A DNA stretch of 54,040 nucleotides from a virus, in the IMG/VR virus record IMGVR_UViG_3300032263_000001, positions 1 through 54,040 of that record. One strand, written 5' to 3'. The position numbers and the translations under genes are program-made. Shown in pieces: positions 1 to 8,938 of the stretch (the first letter of the stretch is position 1; each line of letters opens with the position of its first letter). The notes below the pieces were generated by a model. That model saw only the letters and a list, made by a program, of their open reading frames with translations. It had not been told where the DNA came from and did no database searches.

Positions 1-127
1 TGCTCTAAATAGGTCGATGACTGGTTGGAATATCTTCTCTTTAACCCAATTAAACAAGCCTCGAATTATTCCATCTTCCCCAAATAGAGGTTCGAAAATA
101 TTCTCATCAATCCATCTAAAGGCCGCC
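1..127. repeat. Terminal direct repeat (copy 1): assembly overlap marking a circular map
   Basis: Bases 1-127 are identical to 53914-54040. The tape-measure reading frame is continuous across the join. An exact 127-base overlap is what assemblers leave on circular contigs when the k-mer is 127. I read it as proof of circularity or circular permutation, not as a biological terminal repeat. Collapsed, the genome is 53,913 bp. Confidence 0.9.
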
Positions 128-3100
128 GACATCGCTTCGGTAACCTTGCCGAATACCTCTTTAACCCCCGCTCCAAATCCCGGAAAGAACCCGTCAAGTA
201 TTGCAGGAATCAACTCAATAACTCCTTGAACTAAAGCAAGAGCTATTTCAGGAGTTGCCTTTATGAGTTCCGAGGTTATGATAGGAATGGCTTCGATAAC
301 AGCTTGGATGATTGCTGGAAGATTGTCGATGATTGCATCAATTATTTGAGGAGTTGCTTCGACTATCGCATCAATGATTGCGGGTAACCTATCTACGAAA
401 GTGGAGATGATAGCTGGAACTTGTTCTAGAAAAGCTGCGACTATTTCAGGTATAGCAAGGATAAGTTCGGGAACAATTTGAAGGAACCCATCTAGGATGA
501 CAGGTATCTGAGATGCGATTGCTCTAAAGAGTCCAGGAACTTCGGGAATGATTGCTTTGAAAGCGTCAACAAATCCTTGAGTCAAAACTGGTATGATTCG
601 AGGTATTTCACTTGTGATAGTTTTGATAATTTTGGGGAGGTTCTTGGTTAGAGCTTTGAAGAGTTTGGGAAGGTTTTTGATGATTGTTTCTACCAACCTT
701 GGGGCTGATTCAGCGAACCTTTCTGCAACAACGTCAAGGTTTCTCACTGCGAGTTCGACTTGGGAGACAAAGCTTTGAGATATCTTATTGTCGAGTTCCG
801 CATACTGGTCATAGATTACACCAACGCTTTTTTCGTTCTCCTTTAGAAGTTCTTTTCTCGCTTTGATTTCTTCAGTAAGTTGTTTGTCTTGCGTTTCAAA
901 AGATTTCACCTTTTGGGAGAGCAGGAGTTCTTCTTTTTCTAGTGCTAGCTTTTGTTCAGCGATTCCTTTTCTAGCTGTCTCGTCTTTCTTGTCTATCTGT
1001 TTTCCTTCGATAGAGAGAATCTTCTTTCTTTCAGCGATGGAGTCTTTGAGTCCTGTGATTTCTTCGCTGGCTACTTTTTTCCTTTCTTCAAGAGAGGCAA
1101 GCTCCGAAGAAATCTTTTCGTTTTCTTTTGAAAGAACCTCTTCCCTAGCGTCAAGCTGTTTTTGATATGCTTTCTCTTCATCAGCGTTGATGCTGTTTAA
1201 AGCATCCCCGAAGTTCAAGAGGGACTCATTTAGACTTGTGGGAAGATTGGTAACTGCGTTGACTGCTTCAGTTGCAGCATCGATGAGGGAGCCTCCCGCA
1301 ATCTTCATCCCTTCTTGGAAAAAGACTATGGAGTTTTGAACCGCTTCATTAAGTATCTCCGCTCCTTTGGCGAATGCTTGAGTTACTGCCTGCAATAACC
1401 CGCTACCTATTTCACCCAACTCGATATCCGGTAAAACTCCTGCCAGTCCTTCGGCAATACCTCCTACCAAATCTTTCCCTAGGTTGAGCCCAAACTCTCC
1501 AAGTTTAAATATGCCTTGAAGTTGTTGAGGTACTAAGGAAAGAGTTGATTCAAAAATACCTGCAAAACTATCTCTTATCGATTCAAGATTTTGTTTGGTT
1601 TTCGAGAGGTTCGCTTCGATAGCATCCTGGATTCTATTCTCTTCCTCTATTTCCTTTTGAACTCTCTCCTTAACAACTCTTATCTTTTCTTCATTAGCTT
1701 TCTTAACAGCGTCAAGTCTAATTTCTTCATCAATAGCGGCTTCATCTCTAGCAAATTGAGCTAATTCGTCTAGGGCTTTTACTTGTGCAGCGAAAGCATC
1801 CTTGACAGCCTTTTGCCTTGCCGCATCCTCCTGTTGAATCGCTTTGATTCTTGCATCGGCCGCAAGCTTGGCAAGCCTTAACTCTGCCTCTTCAGCTTTT
1901 CCTATTGACTTGAGTCTTGCGGCTTCGGCAACTGCGATAGCAACTTTTTGCCTTCCCTCTATTTGGGCAATCCCGTTTAGTTCGGTATCAGTATCGATTA
2001 GCCGATAGGCACCCGTAAGATTCTCTCCAACTGCAAGGCTATCCTTCAAAGTACCTTGGAGTTTCTTCAAACTCTCTTGATACTTCTTAGCTTCCTCCGA
2101 AGCTTTTGAAAGTTTCTGACTGGTTTCGACAGTTGTTTTGTTGGCCTCTTTTTCAGACTTGTTTAAGTCTTTAATGGCTTTCTCAGCGTCAATAGTTTCC
2201 TTTCGCATGGCTTCGGTAGATTGTTTGACGCTGTTTTGAGATTCGAATAGAAACTTTTGCTCATCAGATGTTTTACCAACCGACTTAATCAGGTTTTGAT
2301 AGGAGTCCTTGAGAGACTTATTTCTTGCCTCGGACTCTTTTGTCACTCCTACGTTTTTCAGAGTTTCAGCCGAATCTTCTTTGACGGCTTTGACTTTTTC
2401 ATGAAGAGCATCTTTAAAGCCTATGATAGTATCTTTAGCTTTCAGGATTGCCTTTTCTAGGTCTTTATCGAAAACACCGGCAACCGCAGCAATACCGTTC
2501 GTTAGGCTCTCAAAAGCCGGAAGTATTGCACTGGCAATAGTTAGAGCTATATCGAGGATAGTCGCATTGTAAAGCTTGATTGATGCAACCCCTAGGTTGA
2601 AAACTTGCTCAAGTCCAGAGAAAGCATCAATGAGGAAGTTCACTGCGGGAGCCAAGACGGTTAGCAAATCTTTAGCTACATCCAAGGCAAAGGCTGAGAC
2701 TATTTCAAAATTGTTATAGGTATAGATTGTCGCTGCTGCTAAGGCTCCTAAGGCTGCTGCTGCCAAACCTATTGGGCCAAGAGCTGCGGTTAGAGCGACT
2801 TTCACTTTTATCAAAGCTGCAACCAATCCCCCCGAAGCTAAAGCTGCTGCTGCTTTTATTGCGATAAGGCCTTGGTAGGCTCCTACAGCTATCCCAATAC
2901 CTGCAACCACGGCAGCGATAGCATCCGCATTTTCTGAGAGAGCCGAAACCAAATCTTTTACCGTTCCTGCAAACTCCACTAAAGTGAGCCCTGCGGTGGT
3001 TGCAAAGGAAACGATTTGTTCTTTATTCTCTTGGAATAATCGGGTAAGTTCCTCACCTACAGTGATAGCAATTTCTAGGAGTCCGTTGAAAGCAGGTTTT

Positions 3101-4158
3101 AGGGAGTCCCCTATTTCAGCTCCCAACGCTGCGAAAACTCCCCCAAGTCTCCCTATTTTGAATTCAGTTGTTTCCGCAATTTTGTTAAACGCCTCTTCGG
3201 TAACCGCTCCAGCGTCAAGAGCTGCGGTCCTCATTGCTTCCAGAGTTGAATTGAACTTCTTTCCGATAACGTCGGAAGTTGTTGCAACAACAAAAGAGCC
3301 CGCCTCTACTGAACCAAAAAGGGCTCCAATAGCGGAGGCACTTCCATCAGTAGTTCCCTTAATCTTTTGGAGGGTTCCTATGAGTCCATCAGTTTTTAGG
3401 GAAGCTTCGACCGAAGAGATCCCCGCTTTCCGTAACGCTTTTTCTAGGTCAGCCGTGGGTTTTGAAAGGTTGGCGAAAACTGCCTTTAGTTGATTCATCG
3501 CTACCGAAGTTTTCACCCCTGCGGTGGTTACCGCTGAAACGGATGAAAGAACCTCTTGAAACCCAACCCCCAATTGGGCGGCATTCGGTGCAACGTCGCC
3601 GATGGAACTGGCGAGCTCTCCAATTGTGGTTTTACCTGCCTTCATTGCTATGAAAAGGCTATCTGAAATAGTGGTTGCGGATTCAACTCCCAACCCATAA
3701 GCATTCATGATATTGGTAAGTCCGTCAACGGAAGTCGCCACATCGGTAACTCCACCAACTGCCAACTTGTTCGCTGCTGTCAACAAATCTTGAGCATTCG
3801 AAGCACCTACAGCACCCGACGAAATGGCTTGATAGTATGCTTTCGAAGTTTCAACGGCATCCGCTCCAAACTGCCTTTGAAAATTTAAAACTTCCTCGGT
3901 GAGTTGTGCTTGACTTTCAGCGGTTGAATCATAAAGAGTCGAAACCTCAGCTAGAGCACTCTCAAGCTCAACCGAAGCTCCAATGGTTCCCGAGTAAGCA
4001 CTCCCTAGCAAGTCCAATGCTCGGGAGGCCAATTCAACCGCTGCCAAAAGTCCAGTCATGCTAGTAGATAACCCAATCGTGGAATCATTCAAAGCATCAG
4101 CATTCGCTTGAGCTTGACGGGTTATCAGGTTGATATCTATATCCAATGATTGAGCCAT
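1..4158 (-). CDS. Tail tape measure protein (N-terminal 1386 residues; continues at 53913)
   Basis: This is the scaffold that sets tail length and is ejected at infection. The frame is open from the ATG at 4158 to base 1 and continues in the same frame at 53913 after the circular join, giving about 1643 residues. At roughly 0.15 nm per residue this predicts a tail near 245 nm. A phage tail tape-measure (PhageMin_Tail type) domain lies at about residues 68-260. A strongly hydrophobic Ala/Gly-rich stretch, probably membrane-inserting, lies at about 410-490. Long coiled coils follow at about 570-860 and 990-1125. Proline-spaced amphipathic repeats lie at about 1150-1325. The 22-residue Trp repeats begin near 1345. 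A gap of 56 bases separates it from the chaperone frame upstream. Confidence 0.95.
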   Translation of the reverse strand, partial: MAQSLDIDINLITRQAQANADALNDSTIGLSTSMTGLLAAVELASRALDLLGSAYSGTIGASVELESALAEVSTLYDSTAESQAQLTEEVLNFQRQFGADAVETSKAYYQAISSGAVGASNAQDLLTAANKLAVGGVTDVATSVDGLTNIMNAYGLGVESATTISDSLFIAMKAGKTTIGELASSIGDVAPNAAQLGVGFQEVLSSVSAVTTAGVKTSVAMNQLKAVFANLSKPTADLEKALRKAGISSVEASLKTDGLIGTLQKIKGTTDGSASAIGALFGSVEAGSFVVATTSDVIGKKFNSTLEAMRTAALDAGAVTEEAFNKIAETTEFKIGRLGGVFAALGAEIGDSLKPAFNGLLEIAITVGEELTRLFQENKEQIVSFATTAGLTLVEFAGTVKDLVSALSENADAIAAVVAGIGIAVGAYQGLIAIKAAAALASGGLVAALIKVKVALTAALGPIGLAAAALGALAAATIYTYNNFEIVSAFALDVAKDLLTVLAPAVNFLIDAFSGLEQVFNLGVASIKLYNATILDIALTIASAILPAFESLTNGIAAVAGVFDKDLEKAILKAKDTIIGFKDALHEKVKAVKEDSAETLKNVGVTKESEARNKSLKDSYQNLIKSVGKTSDEQKFLFESQNSVKQSTEAMRKETIDAEKAIKDLNKSEKEANKTTVETSQKLSKASEEAKKYQESLKKLQGTLKDSLAVGENLTGAYRLIDTDTELNGIAQIEGRQKVAIAVAEAARLKSIGKAEEAELRLAKLAADARIKAIQQEDAARQKAVKDAFAAQVKALDELAQFARDEAAIDEEIRLDAVKKANEEKIRVVKERVQKEIEEENRIQDAIEANLSKTKQNLESIRDSFAGIFESTLSLVPQQLQGIFKLGEFGLNLGKDLVGGIAEGLAGVLPDIELGEIGSGLLQAVTQAFAKGAEILNEAVQNSIVFFQEGMKIAGGSLIDAATEAVNAVTNLPTSLNESLLNFGDALNSINADEEKAYQKQLDAREEVLSKENEKISSELASLEERKKVASEEITGLKDSIAERKKILSIEGKQIDKKDETARKGIAEQKLALEKEELLLSQKVKSFETQDKQLTEEIKARKELLKENEKSVGVIYDQYAELDNKISQSFVSQVELAVRNLDVVAERFAESAPRLVETIIKNLPKLFKALTKNLPKIIKTITSEIPRIIPVLTQGFVDAFKAIIPEVPGLFRAIASQIPVILDGFLQIVPELILAIPEIVAAFLEQVPAIISTFVDRLPAIIDAIVEATPQIIDAIIDNLPAIIQAVIEAIPIITSELIKATPEIALALVQGVIELIPAILDGFFPGFGAGVKEVFGKVTEAMSAAFRWIDENIFEPLFGEDGIIRGLFNWVKEKIFQPVIDLFRA

Positions 4159-4214
4159 CTTAATTTCTCCTCAATAACTCTTTGCTTTCCCTTACAGTCT
4201 AAAGGAATTGAAGC

Positions 4215-4661
4215 TTATTTTCTATTCCTAGCTTTCCTTGCTTGTTTCTCTTCCTCTTTTCTTTTGTACTCATCAACAAAACCGTCTATCATTTCAATGT
4301 GTTTCATCAAAACGGCTGGCTGTTCAAGATATCCTCCTTTAAAAGGGAGAATCCCTCTCTTTAAGTTTTTCCAAATTCTCATGTAGTCAAAAAACAAATA
4401 GTGTAAACGTTGACACTCACAAGTGTAATATTCGAATATTTCACTTTCTCCCAAAGGTTTATCATGAATTACTCTGCATCTATTTCTTATCTTTTCTAGT
4501 TCTCTATGGTTATCTTTGGAGTATCTTTTCTCAAGTTTCTTTAGTTTTTCTTCACAAGTTTCTTGTTTAACAATGTAATAGTAGAAAGTTGGTTCCAACG
4601 TAGCAACGGTATAGAGGTCACCCCTAAGAAGCCACATAGCGATTTCAAATAGAGCAAGCAT
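4215..4661 (-). CDS. Tail assembly chaperone, T-like frame (reached by -1 frameshift)
   Basis: This is the second frame of a lambda G/GT-type chaperone pair. It is open without stops upstream of the ATG at 4661 back to the slippery site at 4733, so it is probably made only as the C-terminal part of a fusion of about 308 residues. Its content (aromatic, Cys-containing, then a highly charged Lys/Glu-rich tail) and its place directly before the tape measure fit chaperones that coat the tape measure during tail assembly. An independent start at 4661 has no good ribosome-binding site. Confidence 0.82.
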   Translation of the reverse strand: MLALFEIAMWLLRGDLYTVATLEPTFYYYIVKQETCEEKLKKLEKRYSKDNHRELEKIRNRCRVIHDKPLGESEIFEYYTCECQRLHYLFFDYMRIWKNLKRGILPFKGGYLEQPAVLMKHIEMIDGFVDEYKRKEEEKQARKARNRK

Positions 4662-4717
4662 TAAAGGTGAGTCAAATTCAGGGCAATGGGTAGGAGTTTC
4701 AAGGCTGGTTTGTTGTG

Positions 4718-5140
4718 CTATCCGCAGACAATTTTTTTTACTATGACTCCTGGAATAGGTTCCCCAGTCGAAGGGTTTTTAACTGGCTCTCCTACCACTG
4801 GAACACTTTGAAATACCCCGCCTATTGTTAAACACATAGGGATAATGTTTGCTGGAACTAAGAGAGCATTTATACTTTTGTCCGTAATTTCCCCATTAAC
4901 AAATTCGAGCTTAAACTCACTTCCATCGATTCTTTTTAGCCCTTTTACATCACAAAGTATACTTTTTAACAAGTCTTTAACGATACCGAGCACTTTTACA
5001 GTGTCTTCTTTTGCTTCGCCTAGCCGAGCCTCGTAACTAGCTGCTATTGTTACATTTGGTGGTTTAAAAGTATATTCAATGCCATTAATATCAACGGTTA
5101 CACGGTCTTCCTGAGACAAAATTAAGTTGTTCATTTCCAT
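4718..5140 (-). CDS. Tail assembly chaperone, G-like frame
   Basis: A 140-residue protein between the tail tube and the tape measure, where lambda G-type chaperones sit. The N-terminal half looks like the usual tail chaperone fold (short beta strands, then helices). The start at 5140 follows a GGAGG. Four codons before the stop it runs through a GTA AAA AAA slippery sequence that would shift a fraction of ribosomes by -1 into the 4215-4661 frame. Two hairpins lie just upstream of its ribosome-binding site. Confidence 0.85.
   Translation of the reverse strand: MEMNNLILSQEDRVTVDINGIEYTFKPPNVTIAASYEARLGEAKEDTVKVLGIVKDLLKSILCDVKGLKRIDGSEFKLEFVNGEITDKSINALLVPANIIPMCLTIGGVFQSVPVVGEPVKNPSTGEPIPGVIVKKIVCG
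4733..4739 (-). other. Programmed -1 ribosomal frameshift site (A AAA AAA)
   Basis: Read on the minus strand, the end of the G-like frame is GTA AAA AAA ATT GTC TGC GGA TAG. A AAA AAA is a canonical slippery heptamer in the correct phase. A -1 slip reads AAT TGT CTG CGG ATA and continues without a stop into the T-like frame. This is the G/GT arrangement known from lambda and many siphoviruses. Confidence 0.85.
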
Positions 5141-5164
5141 CCTCCAATCAAAATTAAGAACCTC

Positions 5165-5214
5165 CCTGCTATTTTAGCAGGAAGGTGAATCACAAACAAG
5201 GTTCTGTTTGTGGA
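5165..5214 (-). other. Two intercistronic stem-loops between tail tube and chaperone genes
   Basis: Two perfect short inverted repeats follow the tail-tube stop. CACAAAC pairs with GTTTGTG (5193-5214), and CCTGCTA pairs with TAGCAGG (5165-5181). Neither is followed by a U-run, so they look more like processing or mRNA-stability elements than terminators. They may help keep the abundant tail-tube message high relative to the chaperones. Confidence 0.6.
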
Positions 5215-5222
5215 GGATTCGT

Positions 5223-6410
5223 TTAACTAAACGAAATATAGATATCACTGGGGTAAGTGCCTGAGGAATCTTCTCCCGATTGGAACTCGAGAGAATATTG
5301 CATAACCCCGTCAGCATCTTGCTCGGGAAGAGCAGTAATAATGGATTTCGGAATGAAGATTCCAAAAGCCTCTTTCTTCTCTCCTGTCGTACCTGTAGGG
5401 TTCCAAGCTCTAAGGAAAATGGGAAACTCGGTATTTCCATCAAACTTATCGAAAAGGTCAACCGAAGTTGTATCCAAATAAGGTGTCATGCTTCCCGATA
5501 CGGCTCTCTCAGTAGCACGTTGAGCGATAACCCCATTAGCGTTACACGTTGCAGTAACTCGACCATTCGTGTTGTCGATAGTTAGAGACAAACTATTTAC
5601 TGGTAGTTGAGCTCCATCAACATAAACACAAGCCTCCAATATTACAGGAGGTTCAGCGTTAGAGAAGGAAGGTGTCAGCCCACTAGAGGCTAGAGTTTGA
5701 GTGAAAGTCAAACCAGTAAGAGAGAAGTTGAAAGAAGCAAGCTGGCCCGTTTCGAAAGTATCCAAACTCATCGAGGACACTTTACATCCAGCTGATTGTT
5801 TCTTGATTGCATCTTCCCAATAGGAAGTGAAAGTCAAGCTAGAGTGTCCTGTGTTGGCACCGTAATAAGTTGTCACCTTCTCAATAACAACACTTGCCGA
5901 AAAGGCTGAACCTCCCGCAATAAGAAGAGTAATGTTTGCCGCTCCGACGGTATCATCAACTGCCGTAACTGGGGAAGTATGATAAGCTCCTGCCTCCAAA
6001 ATCAAGACGATATCACCTACCTCAAAGTCGGCAATATCTGCATCCTCAATTTGAAGCTCAGAAGCGGTATTTCCCGTTGCTTTTGTGGTGACTTGAGATG
6101 TAATTTGTCTCTTTCCTCCCAAGAGACTTTTCATCAACAAATCATAATCGGGAGCCTCACCGGCTGTACCATTCGCTGCTGCCTCTACTGCTGCGGTACA
6201 GGAACTTGTTTTAATACCAGTCCGAGGAATTTGCCTAGCGATACCGCTTCTCAAAAGGGAACGTTCAACCGTTTCCTTGTCGGGGTTCATTTCGAACCCA
6301 TCCGCTAAAATTCCTACTGCCTGACTCCCTAGAGTTGGGTCAACTGCTGTCCCTTCAGTTACTTCCTCAGTAACATACAAAACTGCTGATTTCCGTGAAA
6401 CGTAAGCCAT
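5223..6410 (-). CDS. Major tail tube protein
   Basis: A 395-residue protein starting MAYVSRKSAVLYV, just upstream of the chaperone pair. The opening (a strand, then an acidic Thr-rich loop and a GIARQIPRTG-like segment) resembles the lambda-type tail-tube family. The protein is rich in Ser, Thr and Gly and poor in Cys, as expected of a beta-rich structural subunit. At nearly 400 residues it is longer than minimal tube proteins, so the C-terminal part may form an exposed extra domain. The start follows AGAGGTGATAAT. Confidence 0.8.
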   Translation of the reverse strand: MAYVSRKSAVLYVTEEVTEGTAVDPTLGSQAVGILADGFEMNPDKETVERSLLRSGIARQIPRTGIKTSSCTAAVEAAANGTAGEAPDYDLLMKSLLGGKRQITSQVTTKATGNTASELQIEDADIADFEVGDIVLILEAGAYHTSPVTAVDDTVGAANITLLIAGGSAFSASVVIEKVTTYYGANTGHSSLTFTSYWEDAIKKQSAGCKVSSMSLDTFETGQLASFNFSLTGLTFTQTLASSGLTPSFSNAEPPVILEACVYVDGAQLPVNSLSLTIDNTNGRVTATCNANGVIAQRATERAVSGSMTPYLDTTSVDLFDKFDGNTEFPIFLRAWNPTGTTGEKKEAFGIFIPKSIITALPEQDADGVMQYSLEFQSGEDSSGTYPSDIYISFS

Positions 6411-6414
6411 ATTA

Positions 6415-6723
6415 TCACCTCTTTTTCTTAAAATTTAAAACTTTACTGTCTTTACCTTCCAAAACTTTCGAATCTTCTTTAAACTCGAAAAGTCTATAGG
6501 AAACAACCTCTTCACACAAAACTCCCGCTCTAACATCTTCCACATCTTCCTCTTCAGGTATGAAAGGCTCTCTAGAGTTACTGTTCAAAGGAAAGAATCT
6601 TTTCTCTCCCAGAGTTTGAGTAATTTCGGATTCAACCTCTTCAATAGTATCCCCTTCAAAAAAAGAGGAATAAGCTATCGAATGCTCATAATCAACAAAA
6701 AGATTAACCATAAATAGTTTCAT
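6415..6723 (-). CDS. Small acidic protein of the head-tail joining region, unknown
   Basis: 102 residues; the ATG at 6723 is chosen because AGGAGT lies six bases upstream, whereas the longer reading from 6741 has no site and overlaps the previous gene more. The protein is acidic in the middle and ends in a basic KKKR tail. It lies between the putative tail terminator and the tail tube, so it is probably a neck or tail-completion protein. I recognise no domain. Confidence 0.7.
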   Translation of the reverse strand: MKLFMVNLFVDYEHSIAYSSFFEGDTIEEVESEITQTLGEKRFFPLNSNSREPFIPEEEDVEDVRAGVLCEEVVSYRLFEFKEDSKVLEGKDSKVLNFKKKR

Positions 6724-6731
6724 ACTCACTC

Positions 6732-7181
6732 CTAAAACCACCTGATTCGATACTGAACAATGAAAGAAGCTTGAACCACAATAACTTTGTGATCTTCAAT
6801 CAAAACAGCGTTCTCGATAGTGAACGGTTGGACGTTGGTCACATAGACCGGTGCTCCCGCTTTTTCCACCATGAAATCGGTTTCAATTTCTTCCATCTTC
6901 CCGGATAGAGTTATAACCTTTTCTCTTATTTCATCGTCGGTAATGCTTGCAGAGATATAGCTTTCGCAAAGAAGGAGTTCGAACCCTTGTCCTCTTGTGA
7001 CTGCTTTGGTCTCTCCTGCTAGAGGGGTTGCCCCAACCGGTATTGAGCCATATCTCAAGGAAGCACCGTCAAAGCGGTTCTTTTCTATCCTGTACACGTG
7101 AGTCAATTTCTCGTATTCAGGTTCTAAGAGTGTTGCAAGTCTTGAATCAATACCGGTTTGAATGCCTTCAATGATACTCAT
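6732..7181 (-). CDS. Putative tail terminator / tail completion protein
   Basis: 149 residues, starting in the ATGA that ends the connector gene. Length, position between connector and tail tube, and alternating strands with one helix (N-terminal MSIIEGIQTGIDSRL) fit the lambda gpU-like tail terminator group, which caps the tube and joins it to the head. No motif is decisive, so this call rests mainly on gene order. Confidence 0.55.
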   Translation of the reverse strand: MSIIEGIQTGIDSRLATLLEPEYEKLTHVYRIEKNRFDGASLRYGSIPVGATPLAGETKAVTRGQGFELLLCESYISASITDDEIREKVITLSGKMEEIETDFMVEKAGAPVYVTNVQPFTIENAVLIEDHKVIVVQASFIVQYRIRWF

Positions 7182-8002
7182 CGATAAAGCCTCCCTACCC
7201 CTACCTCTTGCATCCCTTTCGATTTGTCTCCCTCTCCCGAAGCATCAAAAGAAAGATAAGCTAGAGATATTTGCTTTTCATACTCTCTCAAATAGAAAGC
7301 TGCTTTGACTGCCCAATTGTCTTCAGGATTGTCTGAAACTCCTAGGAGAATCTTGTGGAGAGCAAGATATCTCGCAGCTAGGCGAACTTCTTGGATGTCG
7401 AGGATATCAATTGCGGTTACCCTTACCCACTTCTCCCAATTCCTAGATAGCTTTCTCAACCCCCTATTTCTAAAGGTTTGAACAATATAGTCTCTAACTG
7501 AGGTGTGAATATGTGTGTAATCGGGTTCTCCTAATTTGAAATCGCTTCTAGAGACAGGTGGGTACTCTTTTTGAAGCTCATCATCGTCACAAAACAAAGC
7601 ATTTATGGCTACAATACTCATAGCCGTTGTCGCTCCAGTGACTGAAATTCTTAACCAGTATCTCTCTATTCCTTCGTGTTCAGACTCTTCAAATTCATCC
7701 TCTTCGACACTCCATTGAACAAATCCCGAGCGACTGAAACCTAGGGTATCATCGTTTCTCGATTCGGAACCTATGGCGTTCCAAGAGGAACCGTCATACA
7801 CTTCCAAAACAATATCACTAGGATTTGTGTTGAAAGCAGTAGCATAAAAATAAAAAGAGTAGAACCTCGCTTGATATCCAAGATAGAGGTAATCCCCGAT
7901 GTAAAGAGTAATTGTTTCACTATCTCGACTAAAGTCACTGAGTTTTTGTGTGTAGTCCATAGTGCCTTTGAAAATGTTGAATCGGCTTAAGATATCTTTC
8001 AT
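7178..8002 (-). CDS. Head-tail connector-like protein
   Basis: 274 residues following the major capsid gene. The N-terminal 140 residues look like a beta-sandwich with several aromatic strands. The C-terminal part is helical (VRDYIVQTFRNRG, then AARYLALHKILLG) and resembles head-tail adaptor proteins of siphoviruses. The combination is unusual for an adaptor, and the N-terminal domain could be an exposed decoration. The start at 8002 follows GGGGAG. Confidence 0.55.
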   Translation of the reverse strand: MKDILSRFNIFKGTMDYTQKLSDFSRDSETITLYIGDYLYLGYQARFYSFYFYATAFNTNPSDIVLEVYDGSSWNAIGSESRNDDTLGFSRSGFVQWSVEEDEFEESEHEGIERYWLRISVTGATTAMSIVAINALFCDDDELQKEYPPVSRSDFKLGEPDYTHIHTSVRDYIVQTFRNRGLRKLSRNWEKWVRVTAIDILDIQEVRLAARYLALHKILLGVSDNPEDNWAVKAAFYLREYEKQISLAYLSFDASGEGDKSKGMQEVGVGRLYR

Positions 8003-8078
8003 TGTCTCCCCATTCTAAAAATGGGTGAGAGAGCTTAAAGCCCAACCACCCACACAAAACTCAGTAGCTTGCTATTCC

Positions 8079-8927
8079 CTATGCGTTAGCAAGCTTGACT
8101 CCCCGGATTCCACTATCAAGAGTTTTCAACCCGTAGAAAGTTTGGAGAAGGAACTCATGTTTGTCACCCTTAAGGTTTCGATCTCTCTCCCAAGTTACCT
8201 GTTGTTGCCTAGCAAAAACAGCGTGAGAGCGGTGATAAGCAAGGGAAGTATTCTCAGTTACGTTTGTCGTTACCAGTACGGTAAACCCGAAAATACGGCC
8301 GATTTCCCCGTTCATAAGCACAGTATTTGAGCCGTACTTATCAGCATGGAGGAATTGATCAAGACCTAGCAAATCAGTTTCGTTATTGGGGTGGATTGCA
8401 AGAAACCGCTCCATAGGAGGAAGCTTTGCAATATTCAAAAGTCTCCGACACTCAAGGATATCCGATAGAGCAAGAACCGAAGCACTATCATATTCGATAG
8501 CGTGGTCAGGATTCGAAGTGGAGACGTTTGCCAAAGCTGTGTAAACATCTGCCTCAAGCTTTTGAACAAGAGCATCGGCCGCTCTCTGGAAGATGTAAGG
8601 TTCTTGAGTAATCACCGAATCGAGGTCGGCTTTAGTTTCCATTTCCACATAAACACCTTCTTGGTCGTCAAGAACAAGAGTGTCTTCAGTAATAGAGTAT
8701 TTTTGAGCTGTATAATCGGAACCACTCGACTTTGACTCGGCTTCAAGCCCGCCAACTTTGAGATACTTTACTTGAGTATCCCCTTTCTTTACTTCAGAAG
8801 ATCTATCCATAATAGTGGGAATCAACACAGCCGTTTCAGTCAAATAGGATTGTACCATTTGAGAGATTAGCGTGTTAGCTGCTTCCGAGGTAACCGTAGG
8901 GGTAATAACTCCAGGATCTAGTGCCAT
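8079..8927 (-). CDS. Major capsid protein (HK97 fold)
   Basis: 282 residues beginning MALDPGVITPT. It has the features of short HK97-fold coat proteins of the P22 coat / N4 gp56 type: an N-terminal helix, a long E-loop-like stretch with LVLDDQEGVYVEMETKAD, a spine helix (AADALVQKLEADVYTAL) and a P-domain with FLAIHPNNETDLL and RIFGFTVLVT. It directly follows the scaffold gene. GGAGG lies upstream of the start. Confidence 0.88.
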   Translation of the reverse strand: MALDPGVITPTVTSEAANTLISQMVQSYLTETAVLIPTIMDRSSEVKKGDTQVKYLKVGGLEAESKSSGSDYTAQKYSITEDTLVLDDQEGVYVEMETKADLDSVITQEPYIFQRAADALVQKLEADVYTALANVSTSNPDHAIEYDSASVLALSDILECRRLLNIAKLPPMERFLAIHPNNETDLLGLDQFLHADKYGSNTVLMNGEIGRIFGFTVLVTTNVTENTSLAYHRSHAVFARQQQVTWERDRNLKGDKHEFLLQTFYGLKTLDSGIRGVKLANA

Positions 8928-8938
8928 TTTTGGCCTCC

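Noticed and set aside
1-127. Biological direct terminal repeat of the virion genome
   Set aside because: The 127-base length equals a common assembly k-mer and lies inside a coding sequence continuous across the join, so an assembly overlap is the simpler reading.
2984-3493. 169-residue plus-strand ORF
   Set aside because: Fully antisense to the tape measure, low-complexity Ser/Pro/Ala-rich, no ribosome-binding site.
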